Shown: piece after piece, positions 1 to 8,363 of the stretch
Layout: each line of letters opens with the position of its first letter
Position numbering within the stretch: position 1 is the stretch's first letter
Assembly: GCA_902573235.1 (NCBI GenBank)
Contig: CACGIZ010000007.1
Location: 1-47,090 of the forward strand
DNA length: 47,090 bases
Direction: 5' to 3'
DNA from: an uncultured Pelagibacteraceae bacterium
Lineage (GTDB): Bacteria; Pseudomonadota; Alphaproteobacteria; Pelagibacterales; Pelagibacteraceae
The notes under the pieces: model-generated
The model's input: only the letters and a program-made list of their open reading frames with translations
What the model was told of the DNA's origin: nothing
The model's database searches: none
Translations under genes and position numbers: made by a program

Positions 1-2360
1 CAGGTATGATGGATACAATTTTGAATCTTGGTTTAAATGATAAAACAGTCGATGCGCTCGCAAAAAAAACATCAAATGGAAGATTTGCTAAAGATAGCTA
101 CAGAAGATTTATTCAAATGTACGGAAATGTAGTTATGGGTGTTGAAAGCTATCATTTTGAAGAATTGATTGAAAATTATAAATTAACCAAAGGAGTTCTT
201 TTAGATACCGATCTAGACGAGAAAGATTGGGATGGCTTAATAAAAGACTTTAAGAAAACTGTAAAAGAAAAATCTAAAATAGATTTCCCTCAAGATGTTT
301 ATCAACAATTATTTGGGGCTATTAGTGCAGTATTTTTATCCTGGGAAAGTAATCGTGCAAAAATTTATAGAAAATTGAATCAGATTCCCTCTGAATGGGG
401 TACAGCAGTAAATGTTCAATCCATGGTTTTTGGAAATATGGGAAACGATTGTGCAACAGGAGTAGTGTTTACTAGAAATCCTTCAGATGGATCAAATAAT
501 ATTTATGGAGAGTATCTCATTAATGCTCAAGGAGAAGATGTTGTCGCAGGAACCAGAACACCACAGTACATAACTAAAAAAGCAAAAAAAGAAGCAAAAG
601 TAAAAGAAGCATCAATGGAAGAGTTCATGCCAAAAGTTTACTTGGAATTGTATAAAATTTTAAAGAAGTTAGAGAAACATTATAGGGATATGCAAGATGT
701 AGAATTTACAGTTGAAAATAAAAAACTTTGGATATTGCAAACCCGTTCAGGCAAAAGAACTTCGAGATCAGCATTAAAAATTGCTGTGGATATGGTTAAA
801 GAAAAATTAATTTCAAAAAATGAAGCTATTTTAAGAATTGACCCTAATTCTTTGGATACTTTATTACATCCTACCTTAGATGAAAAAAGTTCAATTAAAG
901 TAATTGCTAATGGTCTACCCGCATCTCCAGGCGCAGCGAGTGGGAAAGTAGTTTTTACGTCTGAAGAAGCTGAAAGATTAAATGATATGATGCAGGATAC
1001 TATATTGGTACGGGTTGAAACTTCGCCAGAAGATATTCAAGGTATGCATGCCGCAAAGGGAATTTTAACAGCAAGAGGAGGAATGACAAGTCATGCTGCA
1101 GTTGTTGCAAGAGGTATGGGTAGACCTTGTGTCTCTGGCTCAAGTGAAATTGATATAAATTACGATCAAAAAATATTTAAAACACCAACAGTTGAAATTA
1201 AAGAGGGTGATACAATTACTATAGATGGCTCATCTGGGAGAATAATTTTGGGAACGGTTCCAACAGTAAAACCTGAGATTTCAGGAGATTTTTCAAAATT
1301 AATGGGTTGGGCTGATAAGATAAGAAAATTAAAAGTTAGAACTAATTCTGAAACTCCATTAGACACTAAAACAGCAAGAGACTTTGGTGCTGAGGGAATA
1401 GGTTTGTGTAGAACAGAACATATGTTTTTTGATGAGGAAAGAATTTTATCTGTTAGAGAAATGATTTTATCAAAAACTCAAGAGGATAGAGCTAGAGCTT
1501 TAGACAAACTCTTACCCCACCAAAAAAAAGATTTCATGGAAATTTTTAAGATTATGCATGGTTTACCGGTTACTATAAGATTGTTAGACCCACCATTACA
1601 CGAGTTTTTACCTAAATCTGAAAAAGAAATTTCTGAAGTTTCCAAAGCAATTGGTGTTGATATAAAAGAATTGAAGTCTAGAATTGATGAATTACATGAA
1701 CAAAATCCAATGTTGGGACATAGAGGTTGCAGATTAGCTATTTCTTTTCCAGAAATTTATGAAATGCAGTGTAAAGCAATTTTTGAAGCTTTATCGGAAT
1801 TAAAAAAAAACAAGCAGAAATCGGCATTTCCTGAAATAATGATACCACTTGTTTCCACTGAAGCAGAGATTAAAATTATTAAAGATTTAGTGATAAATAC
1901 AGCTAGGAAAATTCAAAATGAAAATAAGATAAAAATAAAATTTCTAGTCGGCACTATGATTGAATTACCAAGAGCAGCAATTAAAGCTAAAGATATTGCT
2001 AAACATGCTGAATTTTTTAGTTTTGGAACGAATGATTTAACACAAACTACATTTGGTATCAGTCGTGACGATAGTGGTAAATTTTTAAATGATTATATAA
2101 ATAACAAAATATTTTACGTTGATCCATTTGTTTCAATTGATGAAGGGGTAGAAGACTTGATTGAAATAGCAGTGAACAAAGGTAAAAAACAAAATAAAAA
2201 TATTAAATTAGGAATTTGTGGTGAACACGGAGGTGATCCAAAAAGTATTAACTTTTGCTCTATAGCTGGATTAGATTATGTTTCTTGTTCTCCTTATAGA
2301 GTTCCAATAGCTAGATTGGCTTCAGCTCAGGCAGAATTGAAAAAAAATAATTCTAATTAA
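1..2360 (+). CDS. ppdK: Pyruvate, phosphate dikinase, C-terminal ~785 residues (5' end outside window)
   Basis: Interconverts pyruvate + ATP + Pi and PEP + AMP + PPi in the cytoplasm. The frame is open from the window edge: the first bases finish a Pro codon and continue GMMDTILNLG, a family motif that lies roughly 100 residues into full-length enzymes (about 880 residues), so the ATG at 6 is internal. Visible in order: the rest of the ATP-grasp half, the phosphohistidine swivel domain with TSHAAVVARGMGRP (His codon at 1092-1094), then the PEP-binding barrel with GTNDLTQ and LGICGEHGGD (catalytic Cys codon at 2217-2219). The C-terminus is intact. It stands alone here, followed by a convergent acetyltransferase gene. 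PpdK typically gives a gluconeogenic or PPi-conserving route at the PEP/pyruvate node. Confidence 0.97.
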   Translation, partial: GMMDTILNLGLNDKTVDALAKKTSNGRFAKDSYRRFIQMYGNVVMGVESYHFEELIENYKLTKGVLLDTDLDEKDWDGLIKDFKKTVKEKSKIDFPQDVYQQLFGAISAVFLSWESNRAKIYRKLNQIPSEWGTAVNVQSMVFGNMGNDCATGVVFTRNPSDGSNNIYGEYLINAQGEDVVAGTRTPQYITKKAKKEAKVKEASMEEFMPKVYLELYKILKKLEKHYRDMQDVEFTVENKKLWILQTRSGKRTSRSALKIAVDMVKEKLISKNEAILRIDPNSLDTLLHPTLDEKSSIKVIANGLPASPGAASGKVVFTSEEAERLNDMMQDTILVRVETSPEDIQGMHAAKGILTARGGMTSHAAVVARGMGRPCVSGSSEIDINYDQKIFKTPTVEIKEGDTITIDGSSGRIILGTVPTVKPEISGDFSKLMGWADKIRKLKVRTNSETPLDTKTARDFGAEGIGLCRTEHMFFDEERILSVREMILSKTQEDRARALDKLLPHQKKDFMEIFKIMHGLPVTIRLLDPPLHEFLPKSEKEISEVSKAIGVDIKELKSRIDELHEQNPMLGHRGCRLAISFPEIYEMQCKAIFEALSELKKNKQKSAFPEIMIPLVSTEAEIKIIKDLVINTARKIQNENKIKIKFLVGTMIELPRAAIKAKDIAKHAEFFSFGTNDLTQTTFGISRDDSGKFLNDYINNKIFYVDPFVSIDEGVEDLIEIAVNKGKKQNKNIKLGICGEHGGDPKSINFCSIAGLDYVSCSPYRVPIARLASAQAELKKNNSN

Positions 2361-2508
2361 GTTTATGTATTGAAGCTTGATTTTTAGGTAACCAAATTTT
2401 TTTCCGAATATTTAGTAAGAATTTAAATTAAAAAATTTTCTTTAAAATTTGATTACTTTATCATTAAGTACAAATATTAAGTAAAAAGTTCCTAATAATT
2501 TTTTTTGC

Positions 2509-3006
2509 TTAATTTTTCTCGGCTTTGAAATATTCAAAGTAATTATCTTTTTTTAAATTTGGTTTGTTATGTGTTTTATGTTTTTTTTTTTTAAATTTAG
2601 TCAATATAAAGTTATTATTCTTAAAACATTTTTCTGATCTTTTATTACTTTTTAAAATTAAGCAGACTATTTTTTTTGGTCTGTAAGTACTGGTAAATTT
2701 TTTAATTGACAGATTTAACAACTTAGTGCCCAAACCTTTATTGTAATTTTTTGAAAGAATTCCTATAGAGACTTCATAGTTTTTTTTATTTATATGATCA
2801 AATTTTACAAAGCCAAATTTGTAGTTATTAATTTTTCCTATAAATATTTTAGATTTTGAATCTAACAGTTTATATTTAAGCCAAAATTCCCATACTTTAA
2901 ATTTGTGTTTTTGATTTGATAAGTTTAAATACTTATTATTTACTGATTCTTGATGAATTTTAAAAAGTAATCTTGCATCAGATAATTTGCAGCTAACTAT
3001 TCTCAT
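2509..3006 (-). CDS. GNAT-family N-acetyltransferase
   Basis: A 165-residue protein with GNAT motif A at its centre: YEVSIGILSKNYNKGLGTKLL, with the Q/R-x-x-G-x-G-like acetyl-CoA pyrophosphate loop as NKGLG. It resembles the acetyltransferases that modify amino-sugars in surface glycan pathways, but the substrate cannot be read from the sequence. I start it at the ATG at 3006 (MRIVSCKL); the longer frame would need a TTG at 3018. The C-terminal third is very Lys/Asn-rich, as expected from the base composition. It converges on ppdK across 148 bases and lies downstream of ssrA on the same strand, so tmRNA transcription could read into it. Confidence 0.75.
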   Translation of the reverse strand: MRIVSCKLSDARLLFKIHQESVNNKYLNLSNQKHKFKVWEFWLKYKLLDSKSKIFIGKINNYKFGFVKFDHINKKNYEVSIGILSKNYNKGLGTKLLNLSIKKFTSTYRPKKIVCLILKSNKRSEKCFKNNNFILTKFKKKKHKTHNKPNLKKDNYFEYFKAEKN

Positions 3007-3079
3007 TTTGATGTTCAAACAGTAATATAATGTTTTAATATAATTAATTAATTTTTATTTAATAAATCATTATTATAAC

Positions 3080-3330
3080 AAGGGGCGTTCTGTTGCCAGG
3101 TGCCCCGGACCCCGTTTACTTAATTAACAAAGTTAATTAAGCAGCAAGTGCGTAACTTTCGTTAGCAATTATAAATTAGCCCTTCACGGAGGAACAATTC
3201 CGAACGAAAGAATAGCCTTTAGTCACCCGTCGAATCTATTTCACCCCCATAAGTTGTAATGGTGGAGGTGGTGGGTACTGCCCCCACGTCCGCAATGGTT
3301 ATTACGAAATTCGTTTATCGTCATAGTTGG
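3080..3330 (-). ncRNA. ssrA: Circularly permuted two-piece tmRNA (alphaproteobacterial ssrA)
   Basis: Rescues stalled ribosomes by trans-translation. On the minus strand the acceptor piece comes first: a helix-P2 strand (AACGAA...AATAACC, 3315-3297), a T-arm (GTGGG-GGCAGTA-CCCAC) and the acceptor 3' strand CACCTCC followed by ACCA ending at 3260. An 11-base intervening loop (3259-3249) follows, then the coding piece beginning GGGGGTGA (from 3248) with the tmRNA signature GATTCGACGGG. GGGGGTG pairs with CACCTCC as the acceptor stem, and GGCTATT...TTCGTT pairs with the upstream P2 strand. The tag frame GCT AAC GAA AGT TAC GCA CTT GCT GCT TAA (3166-3137) encodes ANESYALAA, an AA-ended degradation tag. 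A GC-rich element, GGGGT...GCCCC, follows and ends at 3082. The exact mature ends are not determined. Confidence 0.93.
3137..3166 (-). other. tmRNA proteolysis-tag reading frame (ANESYALAA)
   Basis: Nine codons plus TAA inside the coding piece of the permuted tmRNA. The tag starts at the resume codon GCT (Ala) and ends LAA, the usual recognition end for ClpXP/ClpAP-type proteases. It has no start codon of its own, as expected for a resume frame. It was read directly from the reverse complement. Confidence 0.92.
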
Positions 3331-3340
3331 AAAACCAACT
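3325..3340. other. Perfect 6-bp stem-loop between ssrA and thyX
   Basis: AGTTGG-AAAA-CCAACT on the plus strand. Read on the minus strand it sits at the predicted start of the tmRNA precursor, just before the P2 strand. Read on the plus strand it lies in the thyX leader, followed only by TTT. It could be a precursor processing or stability hairpin, or part of the mature acceptor piece. Confidence 0.5.
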
Positions 3341-3345
3341 TTATT

Positions 3346-3373
3346 AATATAAAAGGAATAATTAAAGATTCAA
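3346..3373 (-). promoter_or_regulatory. Candidate ssrA promoter
   Basis: On the minus strand TTGAAT (3373-3368), a 16-base spacer and TATATT (3351-3346) would start transcription near 3340. That is the first base of a perfect 6-bp stem-loop (AGTTGG-TTTT-CCAACT, 3340-3325) at the 5' end of the pre-tmRNA. The promoter lies inside the thyX leader. Sequence match only. Confidence 0.4.
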
Positions 3374-3381
3374 TAACAATC

Positions 3382-4329
3382 ATGAAATTAACTAAAGAAC
3401 AGTCCGAAGAGATAAAGAATCAACAAACTCAGAGCAACAATACAAAAAGAGTTACAGTGCTGGAATTGGAAAAAGTTTTATATGAAGCCATCCCAGCTCT
3501 AGATCATGGTTTTGTAAGAGTGGTCGATTATATGGGGGATGACTCTTCAATAGTTCAATCAGCAAGAGTTTCATATGGAAAAGGTACAAAACAAGTTTCA
3601 ACTGACGCTGGATTAATTAAATATTTAATGCGTCATTGGCATAGCACTCCATTTGAAATGTGTGAGATTAAATATCATATTAAATTACCAATATTTATTG
3701 CACGTCAATGGATTAGGCATAGAACTGCAAATGTTAATGAATACTCTGCAAGATATTCAATTTTAGATAAAGAATTTTACTTACCAACATCTGAAAATTT
3801 GGCTGCTCAATCAACAAGCAATAGGCAAGGAAGAGGGGATGTACTAGAAGGCGAGCAAGCAAAAGAAGTTTTAGAACTTTTAAGAAATGATGCTGAAAGA
3901 ACTTACTCAAATTATGAGACAATGCTCAATGAAAGATATGATGGATCAACAATTGATGAAAATAAGAAAGGATTAGCAAGGGAGCTTGCTAGAATGAATT
4001 TGACATTAAATACTTATACACAATGGTATTGGAAAACTGATTTGTTAAATTTAATGAATTTTTTAAGATTAAGAGCAGACCATCATGCACAGTATGAAAT
4101 AAGAGTATATGCTGACATAATGTTAGATACACTTAAAAAATGGGTTCCTACTACTTACGAGGCTTTTATGGATTATAGAGTTGGTGGAACTGAAGTATCT
4201 GCGAAGGGAAAAAATGTGCTACAAAAATTGATAAAAAATGAAAATATATCCTTAGAAACCTCTGGTTTATCTAAAAGGGAATGGAATGAATTAATGGCCG
4301 CTTTTGATTTAAAAGATAGAATTTTATAG
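3382..4329 (+). CDS. thyX: Flavin-dependent thymidylate synthase ThyX
   Basis: Makes dTMP from dUMP using methylene-tetrahydrofolate, FAD and NADPH; this is the FAD-dependent alternative to ThyA. The ThyX signature RHRx7S is present as [11 protein letters not shown] (residues 112-122 from my start), preceded by FIARQWI and followed by ARY. The start is the ATG at 3382 ([10 protein letters not shown]), giving 315 residues. The frame stays open upstream to about 3259, but that extension ([11 protein letters not shown]...) is the antisense of the tmRNA acceptor piece and should not be annotated as protein. No strong Shine-Dalgarno is seen. The gene is divergent from ssrA with intermingled promoters. 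Confidence 0.95.
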   Translation: MKLTKEQSEEIKNQQTQSNNTKRVTVLELEKVLYEAIPALDHGFVRVVDYMGDDSSIVQSARVSYGKGTKQVSTDAGLIKYLMRHWHSTPFEMCEIKYHIKLPIFIARQWIRHRTANVNEYSARYSILDKEFYLPTSENLAAQSTSNRQGRGDVLEGEQAKEVLELLRNDAERTYSNYETMLNERYDGSTIDENKKGLARELARMNLTLNTYTQWYWKTDLLNLMNFLRLRADHHAQYEIRVYADIMLDTLKKWVPTTYEAFMDYRVGGTEVSAKGKNVLQKLIKNENISLETSGLSKREWNELMAAFDLKDRIL

Positions 4330-4379
4330 TTTTTATTAAGAGTATATTTTCTATATAAATTATCATTTAAGATCTAGTT

Positions 4380-4385
4380 TATAAT
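4380..4385 (+). promoter_or_regulatory. Consensus TATAAT immediately before the 4391 gene
   Basis: A perfect -10 hexamer ends 5 bases before the ATG at 4391, so transcription would begin at or next to the start codon. No convincing -35 is seen. In DNA this AT-rich a chance match is quite possible. Confidence 0.3.
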
Positions 4386-4390
4386 TTAAT

Positions 4391-5977
4391 ATGATTAATA
4401 TATTTGAAAAAATCAAACTTAGCTTAATTTTTTTAATATTAATCCTTTATTTTTTTTTTAATATTTATCAACTTAATTCCCAACACTGGTCTTCTTTAAT
4501 GGATCATGATTTTTATATTCTTTACAATTCTTTATTAGTTAGCTCTGGGTTAGAACAAGAGGGAAGAGACCATCCAGCATTTACAACCTTTTTTCTATAT
4601 AGTACGATTTTTAATTTAATTGATCTTTTTCAAAACTCTTACTTATCAGACATAGATAAAATTTTATCATCATCAAACATTGATGAATCAATACAATTTT
4701 ATTTTCATGTTTCTAGAATAACAAACTTTTTTATAAATTTTTTATTATTTATCAGTTTTTATTATCTCTTTAAAAACTTAGATATTAAAAAAGAAATTAT
4801 CTATTCTGTTTTAATAATATTTTTAATCTCTAGCTGGTATTCCTTGTCATTTTATTCTTTAAGATCTGAAAATTTAAGTCTTTTATTTATAAACTTAAGT
4901 TTGATCTTTATTTTAAATAAAAAAAATTTTTTAATGAATTCCTTTTTAGCAGGTATTTTTTTTGGAATTGCAATGTTTACAAAAATTCAAATTTTATTTT
5001 TTATCTTATACACAGCTCTTTTTATTTTGATTTCTGATAACCTCTATAATAAAAATATTAAAGAAAATTTTTTAAAAAATAAATTATTAAGGTATTATTT
5101 TATTTTATCTCTTATATTTGTATTTATCTCATACCTTATATTCCAATTAATAATTCAAGAATTTCCTAGATTTGAAAGAAATAAATATTTGGATTTACTT
5201 GTTTTTTCTTTTAGTTTTATTATTTTTATTATTTTTATTTTAAGTAAATATAAATTGAACCCTGAACTTAGGGAAAAAAAATTAATACAATTTTCAAGTT
5301 TTTTTAATGGATTTAGTTTTTTATTTATAGCTTTTGCTTTTTTGGATTTATTAAAAATTTTAAATATTAATGACTTTATCTACCTTAGAGTTACAAATCC
5401 TTTACATTATATGTCTGAATTTCCAGCTATTTTTGCTGAAGGGTCTGTAAATTTTAAATTTATAATTCAAATGATTATGAAAATTTCAACTAGTTATTCT
5501 CAAAATTTAACTGAACTTTTAATTATTTCTCTAATTTTATTTTATTCATTAAGAAAAAATTATAAGAGTGGAAAATCTCATGGCTTCTACCTATTAACCT
5601 TATTCTTAATATTTATTTTAATAACCTCAATAAACGGTATTAGAGGTGGAGCCCAATATCATACATATTATACTTTTTGTTATTTAATTGTAATGGCTAG
5701 CTGTTTAAATAATCTCAATTATAAAATTTCAAATATTTTTTTGATATTTGTTTTTATAATTTTTTTGTATAACAATTCATTAATAAAACAATTCAATGAC
5801 CCTAAAAATAAATTAGCCATTTTTGATCGACAAAACTCAGTAATTGATATTTGTAATGAGTTTAGATATGGCATCCCTTCTAAAAGATACGATGCAACTT
5901 TAAATTATATAAAATATTGGCATCAAAAATTTGATGACAAAACAATTAACTCATTATGTAAGGAATTAAAATTATAG
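4391..5977 (+). CDS. Polytopic membrane protein, GT-C (ArnT/PMT-like) glycosyltransferase candidate
   Basis: A 528-residue, very hydrophobic protein with about ten or more membrane segments. The first periplasmic loop after the N-terminal helix carries acidic/His residues (SLMDHDFYILYNSLL, then EGRDHPAFTTF). That layout is typical of GT-C glycosyltransferases, which take sugars from polyprenyl-phosphate donors and use an Asp/Glu in the first loop. The next gene is a dolichyl-phosphate-mannose-synthase-like enzyme that would make such a donor, which supports this reading. No exact family is recognised; an O-antigen or undecaprenyl-linked glycan function is inference. Base composition is noticeably more AT-rich than thyX or hflK. 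Confidence 0.6.
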   Translation: MINIFEKIKLSLIFLILILYFFFNIYQLNSQHWSSLMDHDFYILYNSLLVSSGLEQEGRDHPAFTTFFLYSTIFNLIDLFQNSYLSDIDKILSSSNIDESIQFYFHVSRITNFFINFLLFISFYYLFKNLDIKKEIIYSVLIIFLISSWYSLSFYSLRSENLSLLFINLSLIFILNKKNFLMNSFLAGIFFGIAMFTKIQILFFILYTALFILISDNLYNKNIKENFLKNKLLRYYFILSLIFVFISYLIFQLIIQEFPRFERNKYLDLLVFSFSFIIFIIFILSKYKLNPELREKKLIQFSSFFNGFSFLFIAFAFLDLLKILNINDFIYLRVTNPLHYMSEFPAIFAEGSVNFKFIIQMIMKISTSYSQNLTELLIISLILFYSLRKNYKSGKSHGFYLLTLFLIFILITSINGIRGGAQYHTYYTFCYLIVMASCLNNLNYKISNIFLIFVFIIFLYNNSLIKQFNDPKNKLAIFDRQNSVIDICNEFRYGIPSKRYDATLNYIKYWHQKFDDKTINSLCKELKL

Positions 5978-5989
5978 ATTGAAATTAAA

Positions 5990-6655
5990 ATGAATGATTT
6001 AACATTAATTATACCAGCAAAATTTGAAGCAGAATCATTACCTTTAGTATTAGAAGAAATTAAAAGTTTAGAGTGTAAAAAGAAAGTAATTTTAGAGTCT
6101 TCTGATAAAGAAACAATTAAGTCAATTCAAAAATTTGATTGTGAAATTGTTTATCAAAAGAACAAGGGATATGGCGATGCTTTAATTTCTGGAATTGATA
6201 GTGTTGAAACTAATTATTTATGTATTTTTAATGCGGATGGATCCTTTGATCCTAAATATTTAAGATTCATGTTGTCTAAATGTGAAAATTTTGACTTTAT
6301 TTTTGCCTCAAGATATTTGAAAGATGGAGGAAGTGAAGATGATACATTTGTAACAAAATTTGGAAATTTTTTTTTTTCATTTTTAGGCAATTTATTATTT
6401 TCTCTTAGTTTGAGTGACATTTTGTATACATTTATAATTGGTAAAACTAAATCATTTAAATCTTTAAATTTAAAAAGCACTGATTTTTGCTTGTGTGTAG
6501 AAATCCCAATTAATGCAAAAAAACAAAAAAAATTATATTGTGATGTACCAAGTCAAGAACGAAAAAGAATAGCAGGATTTAAAAAGGTAAATGAATTTAG
6601 AGATGGTTTTAAAATATTATTTTACATGTTAAAAAGATTCATTGGTTTAAAGTAA
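5990..6655 (+). CDS. Family 2 glycosyltransferase, dolichyl-phosphate mannose synthase-like
   Basis: A 221-residue cytoplasmic GT-A enzyme. It begins LTLIIPAKFEAESLPLVLEEI (nucleotide-sugar binding strand and helix), has KNKGYGDALISGI in the middle and NADGSFDP as the metal-binding DxD-like motif (about residues 80-87), then FASRYLKDGG. These are hallmarks of DPM1-like polyprenyl-phosphate glycosyltransferases. A single hydrophobic stretch (about 125-150) may touch the membrane. The canonical first Asp of DADG is Asn here. It starts 12 bases after the GT-C-like gene and probably supplies its lipid-linked sugar donor. Confidence 0.82.
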   Translation: MNDLTLIIPAKFEAESLPLVLEEIKSLECKKKVILESSDKETIKSIQKFDCEIVYQKNKGYGDALISGIDSVETNYLCIFNADGSFDPKYLRFMLSKCENFDFIFASRYLKDGGSEDDTFVTKFGNFFFSFLGNLLFSLSLSDILYTFIIGKTKSFKSLNLKSTDFCLCVEIPINAKKQKKLYCDVPSQERKRIAGFKKVNEFRDGFKILFYMLKRFIGLK

Positions 6656-6668
6656 ACTTTTTATAAAT

Positions 6669-7508
6669 GTGAGAACTAATACAAAAATTTTAATTGCTAA
6701 AATTATATATTTCTTTTTATCTTTTTTCTTATTGAAAAAAAACCTTTTCATAAGAAGAAATGGTATTAATTGGAATTTAGATTTATCAGAGGGTATTGAC
6801 TTATCGATATTCTTTTTTGGATCTTTCCAAAGTAAAATTACAGACTCTATTGTTAAAGTGATAAGTAAAAAAAGAAAACTTAAATATAATATCATTGATA
6901 TTGGCTCAAATATAGGAGATAAATCTTTAACTCTATCAAATAAGTTAATAAAAAAAAATATTCAAAATTTCAAAATTTATTCTATTGAACCAACTGATTT
7001 TGCGTATCATAAACAAATTAAAAATTTAAATTTAAATCCAAAATTAAAAAAGAAGATATCAATTTTTAAAAGTTTTATTTCGACTAAAAAAAAGATACCT
7101 AATTCAATTTATTCTAGTTGGAATCTAAAACAAAAAGAAAATCGTCACAAAGTTCATGGGGGAATATTAAAAAAGATTAATAAAAAAACTAAAATATTGA
7201 CATTAGATTCATTTATAAAAAAGAATAAAATTAAGGATAAAGTTATATTAAAAATAGATACAGATGGCTATGAAATGGAAATATTAATAAGTTTTCAAAA
7301 TTATCTTAAAAGAAATAATCCAATAATATTTATGGAATATGCTCCTTACGCATTAAAAGAATATGGAACTAGCGTCGATTATTTCTATAATTTCTTAAGA
7401 AAATATAATTATCAAGTCTTTGACTTAAATTTTAATAAGATTGATAAAATTGAAATAAAAGAAGGCACAAGTGTTGACGTAGTATTAATCAAAAATAGTG
7501 AGATTTAA
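6669..7508 (+). CDS. FkbM-family methyltransferase
   Basis: A 279-residue SAM-dependent methyltransferase of the FkbM type, usually O-methylating sugars or polyketides. Motif I is IIDIGSNIGDKSLTLSNKL (about 75-93). The FkbM C-terminal signature is KILTLDSFIKKN...VILKIDTDGYEMEIL...PIIFMEYAP (about 177-226). The start appears to be the GTG at 6669; the overlapping ATG at 6667 is followed at once by TGA and cannot serve. It is the third gene of the AT-rich glycan group and probably decorates the sugar the neighbours transfer. Its last 20 bases overlap the 3' end of the convergent mrp gene. Lys and Asn content is extreme. Confidence 0.85.
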   Translation: MRTNTKILIAKIIYFFLSFFLLKKNLFIRRNGINWNLDLSEGIDLSIFFFGSFQSKITDSIVKVISKKRKLKYNIIDIGSNIGDKSLTLSNKLIKKNIQNFKIYSIEPTDFAYHKQIKNLNLNPKLKKKISIFKSFISTKKKIPNSIYSSWNLKQKENRHKVHGGILKKINKKTKILTLDSFIKKNKIKDKVILKIDTDGYEMEILISFQNYLKRNNPIIFMEYAPYALKEYGTSVDYFYNFLRKYNYQVFDLNFNKIDKIEIKEGTSVDVVLIKNSEI

Positions 7509-8313
7509 TTTTACTAGCTAAATCCAAATATATTTTTGAAATTTCATGATCAGGAATTTCTTCAACGATCGGTTTACCATTGTCACTATATTTTCCAACA
7601 TCAGCATCAATCGGTATTTCCCCTAGAAATTCTTTATTAAATTCTTTTGATGTTCGCTCAACTCCACCTTCACCAAAAATATTATATCTTTTTTTGTCAT
7701 CACCCATAAAATAACTCATATTGTCTACCAAGCCTAAAATTTTTACATTCAATTTATCAAACATTTTAATCCCTCTTTTTACATCCAATAAAGCAATTTC
7801 TTGTGGAGTAGACACTATAATCGCTCCATCCATTTTAATTTCTTGAGAGAAAGTTAGTTGTGTATCTCCAGTTCCAGGAGGCATATCTACAATTATAAAA
7901 TCTAAATTTTGCCAATTTACTTTTTGAGTAAAAGTTTTAATTGCACTAGTCACCATTGGGCCTCTCCAAATCATTGGTGTTTGTTGATCGGCTAAAAAAC
8001 CAATAGACATACATTGAATGCCATATTTAATTATAGGATCTAGTTTTTGACCATCACTTTTTGGTTTTTCATTTATACCAAACATTTTAGGTATTGAAGG
8101 GCCATATATATCAGCATCTAATAAGCCAACTTTGCATCCAATGTGTTTTAAAGCTAAAGCTAAGTTAGTTGCAAACGTAGATTTACCAACACCACCTTTT
8201 GCACTTGAAATTGCAATGGTGTATTTTGTTCCAAGAATTGGATTCTTTTTAAAAACCTTTGGTTCTACTCTTTTTTTCGTTGCGGCACTAAGTTCAGGCT
8301 TTTTATCTGTCAT
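7489..8313 (-). CDS. mrp: Mrp/ApbC (NBP35-family) P-loop ATPase lacking DUF59 and CxxC
   Basis: A cytoplasmic deviant-Walker ATPase of the family that carries [Fe-S] clusters to apoproteins. Visible: SAKGGVGKST (37-46), LLDADIYGPSIPKM (64-77), MIWRGPMVTSAI, VDMPPGTGDTQLT (142-154) and VSTPQE. At 274 residues it is short: only about 30 residues precede the P-loop domain, so the N-terminal DUF59 domain of many homologues is absent. Where ApbC proteins carry CxxC after NMSYF, this one reads MGDDKKRYNIFG (about 203-214); its only cysteines are Cys60 and Cys101. Canonical cluster binding is therefore doubtful. It is divergent from hflK (50 bases) and convergent with the FkbM gene. Confidence 0.9.
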   Translation of the reverse strand: MTDKKPELSAATKKRVEPKVFKKNPILGTKYTIAISSAKGGVGKSTFATNLALALKHIGCKVGLLDADIYGPSIPKMFGINEKPKSDGQKLDPIIKYGIQCMSIGFLADQQTPMIWRGPMVTSAIKTFTQKVNWQNLDFIIVDMPPGTGDTQLTFSQEIKMDGAIIVSTPQEIALLDVKRGIKMFDKLNVKILGLVDNMSYFMGDDKKRYNIFGEGGVERTSKEFNKEFLGEIPIDADVGKYSDNGKPIVEEIPDHEISKIYLDLASKIKSHYF

Positions 8314-8327
8314 AAATTGATCTTAAC

Positions 8328-8355
8328 TTGTTTTTAGAGAATTAAACACTATATA
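8328..8355 (+). promoter_or_regulatory. Candidate hflK operon promoter
   Basis: TTGTTT (8328-8333), a 16-base spacer and TATATA (8350-8355) lie in the 50-base mrp/hflK divergent gap. A start about 6-7 bases on would fall within a few bases of the hflK ATG at 8364, leaving almost no leader. Pattern match only. Confidence 0.35.
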
Positions 8356-8363
8356 GATAGTGT

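Noticed and set aside
2361..2508. Terminator between ppdK and the acetyltransferase gene
   Set aside because: AAATTTT-CTTT-AAAATTT is present but is pure A/T in an A/T-rich gap, and the T-run is not adjacent. No other feature is seen there.
3259..3381. N-terminal extension of ThyX by 41 residues
   Set aside because: It is the antisense of the tmRNA acceptor piece and of its candidate promoter. The ATG at 3382 gives a normal ThyX start.
6667..6672. ATG as start of the FkbM gene
   Set aside because: The ATG is followed at once by TGA. The GTG two bases on opens the correct frame.
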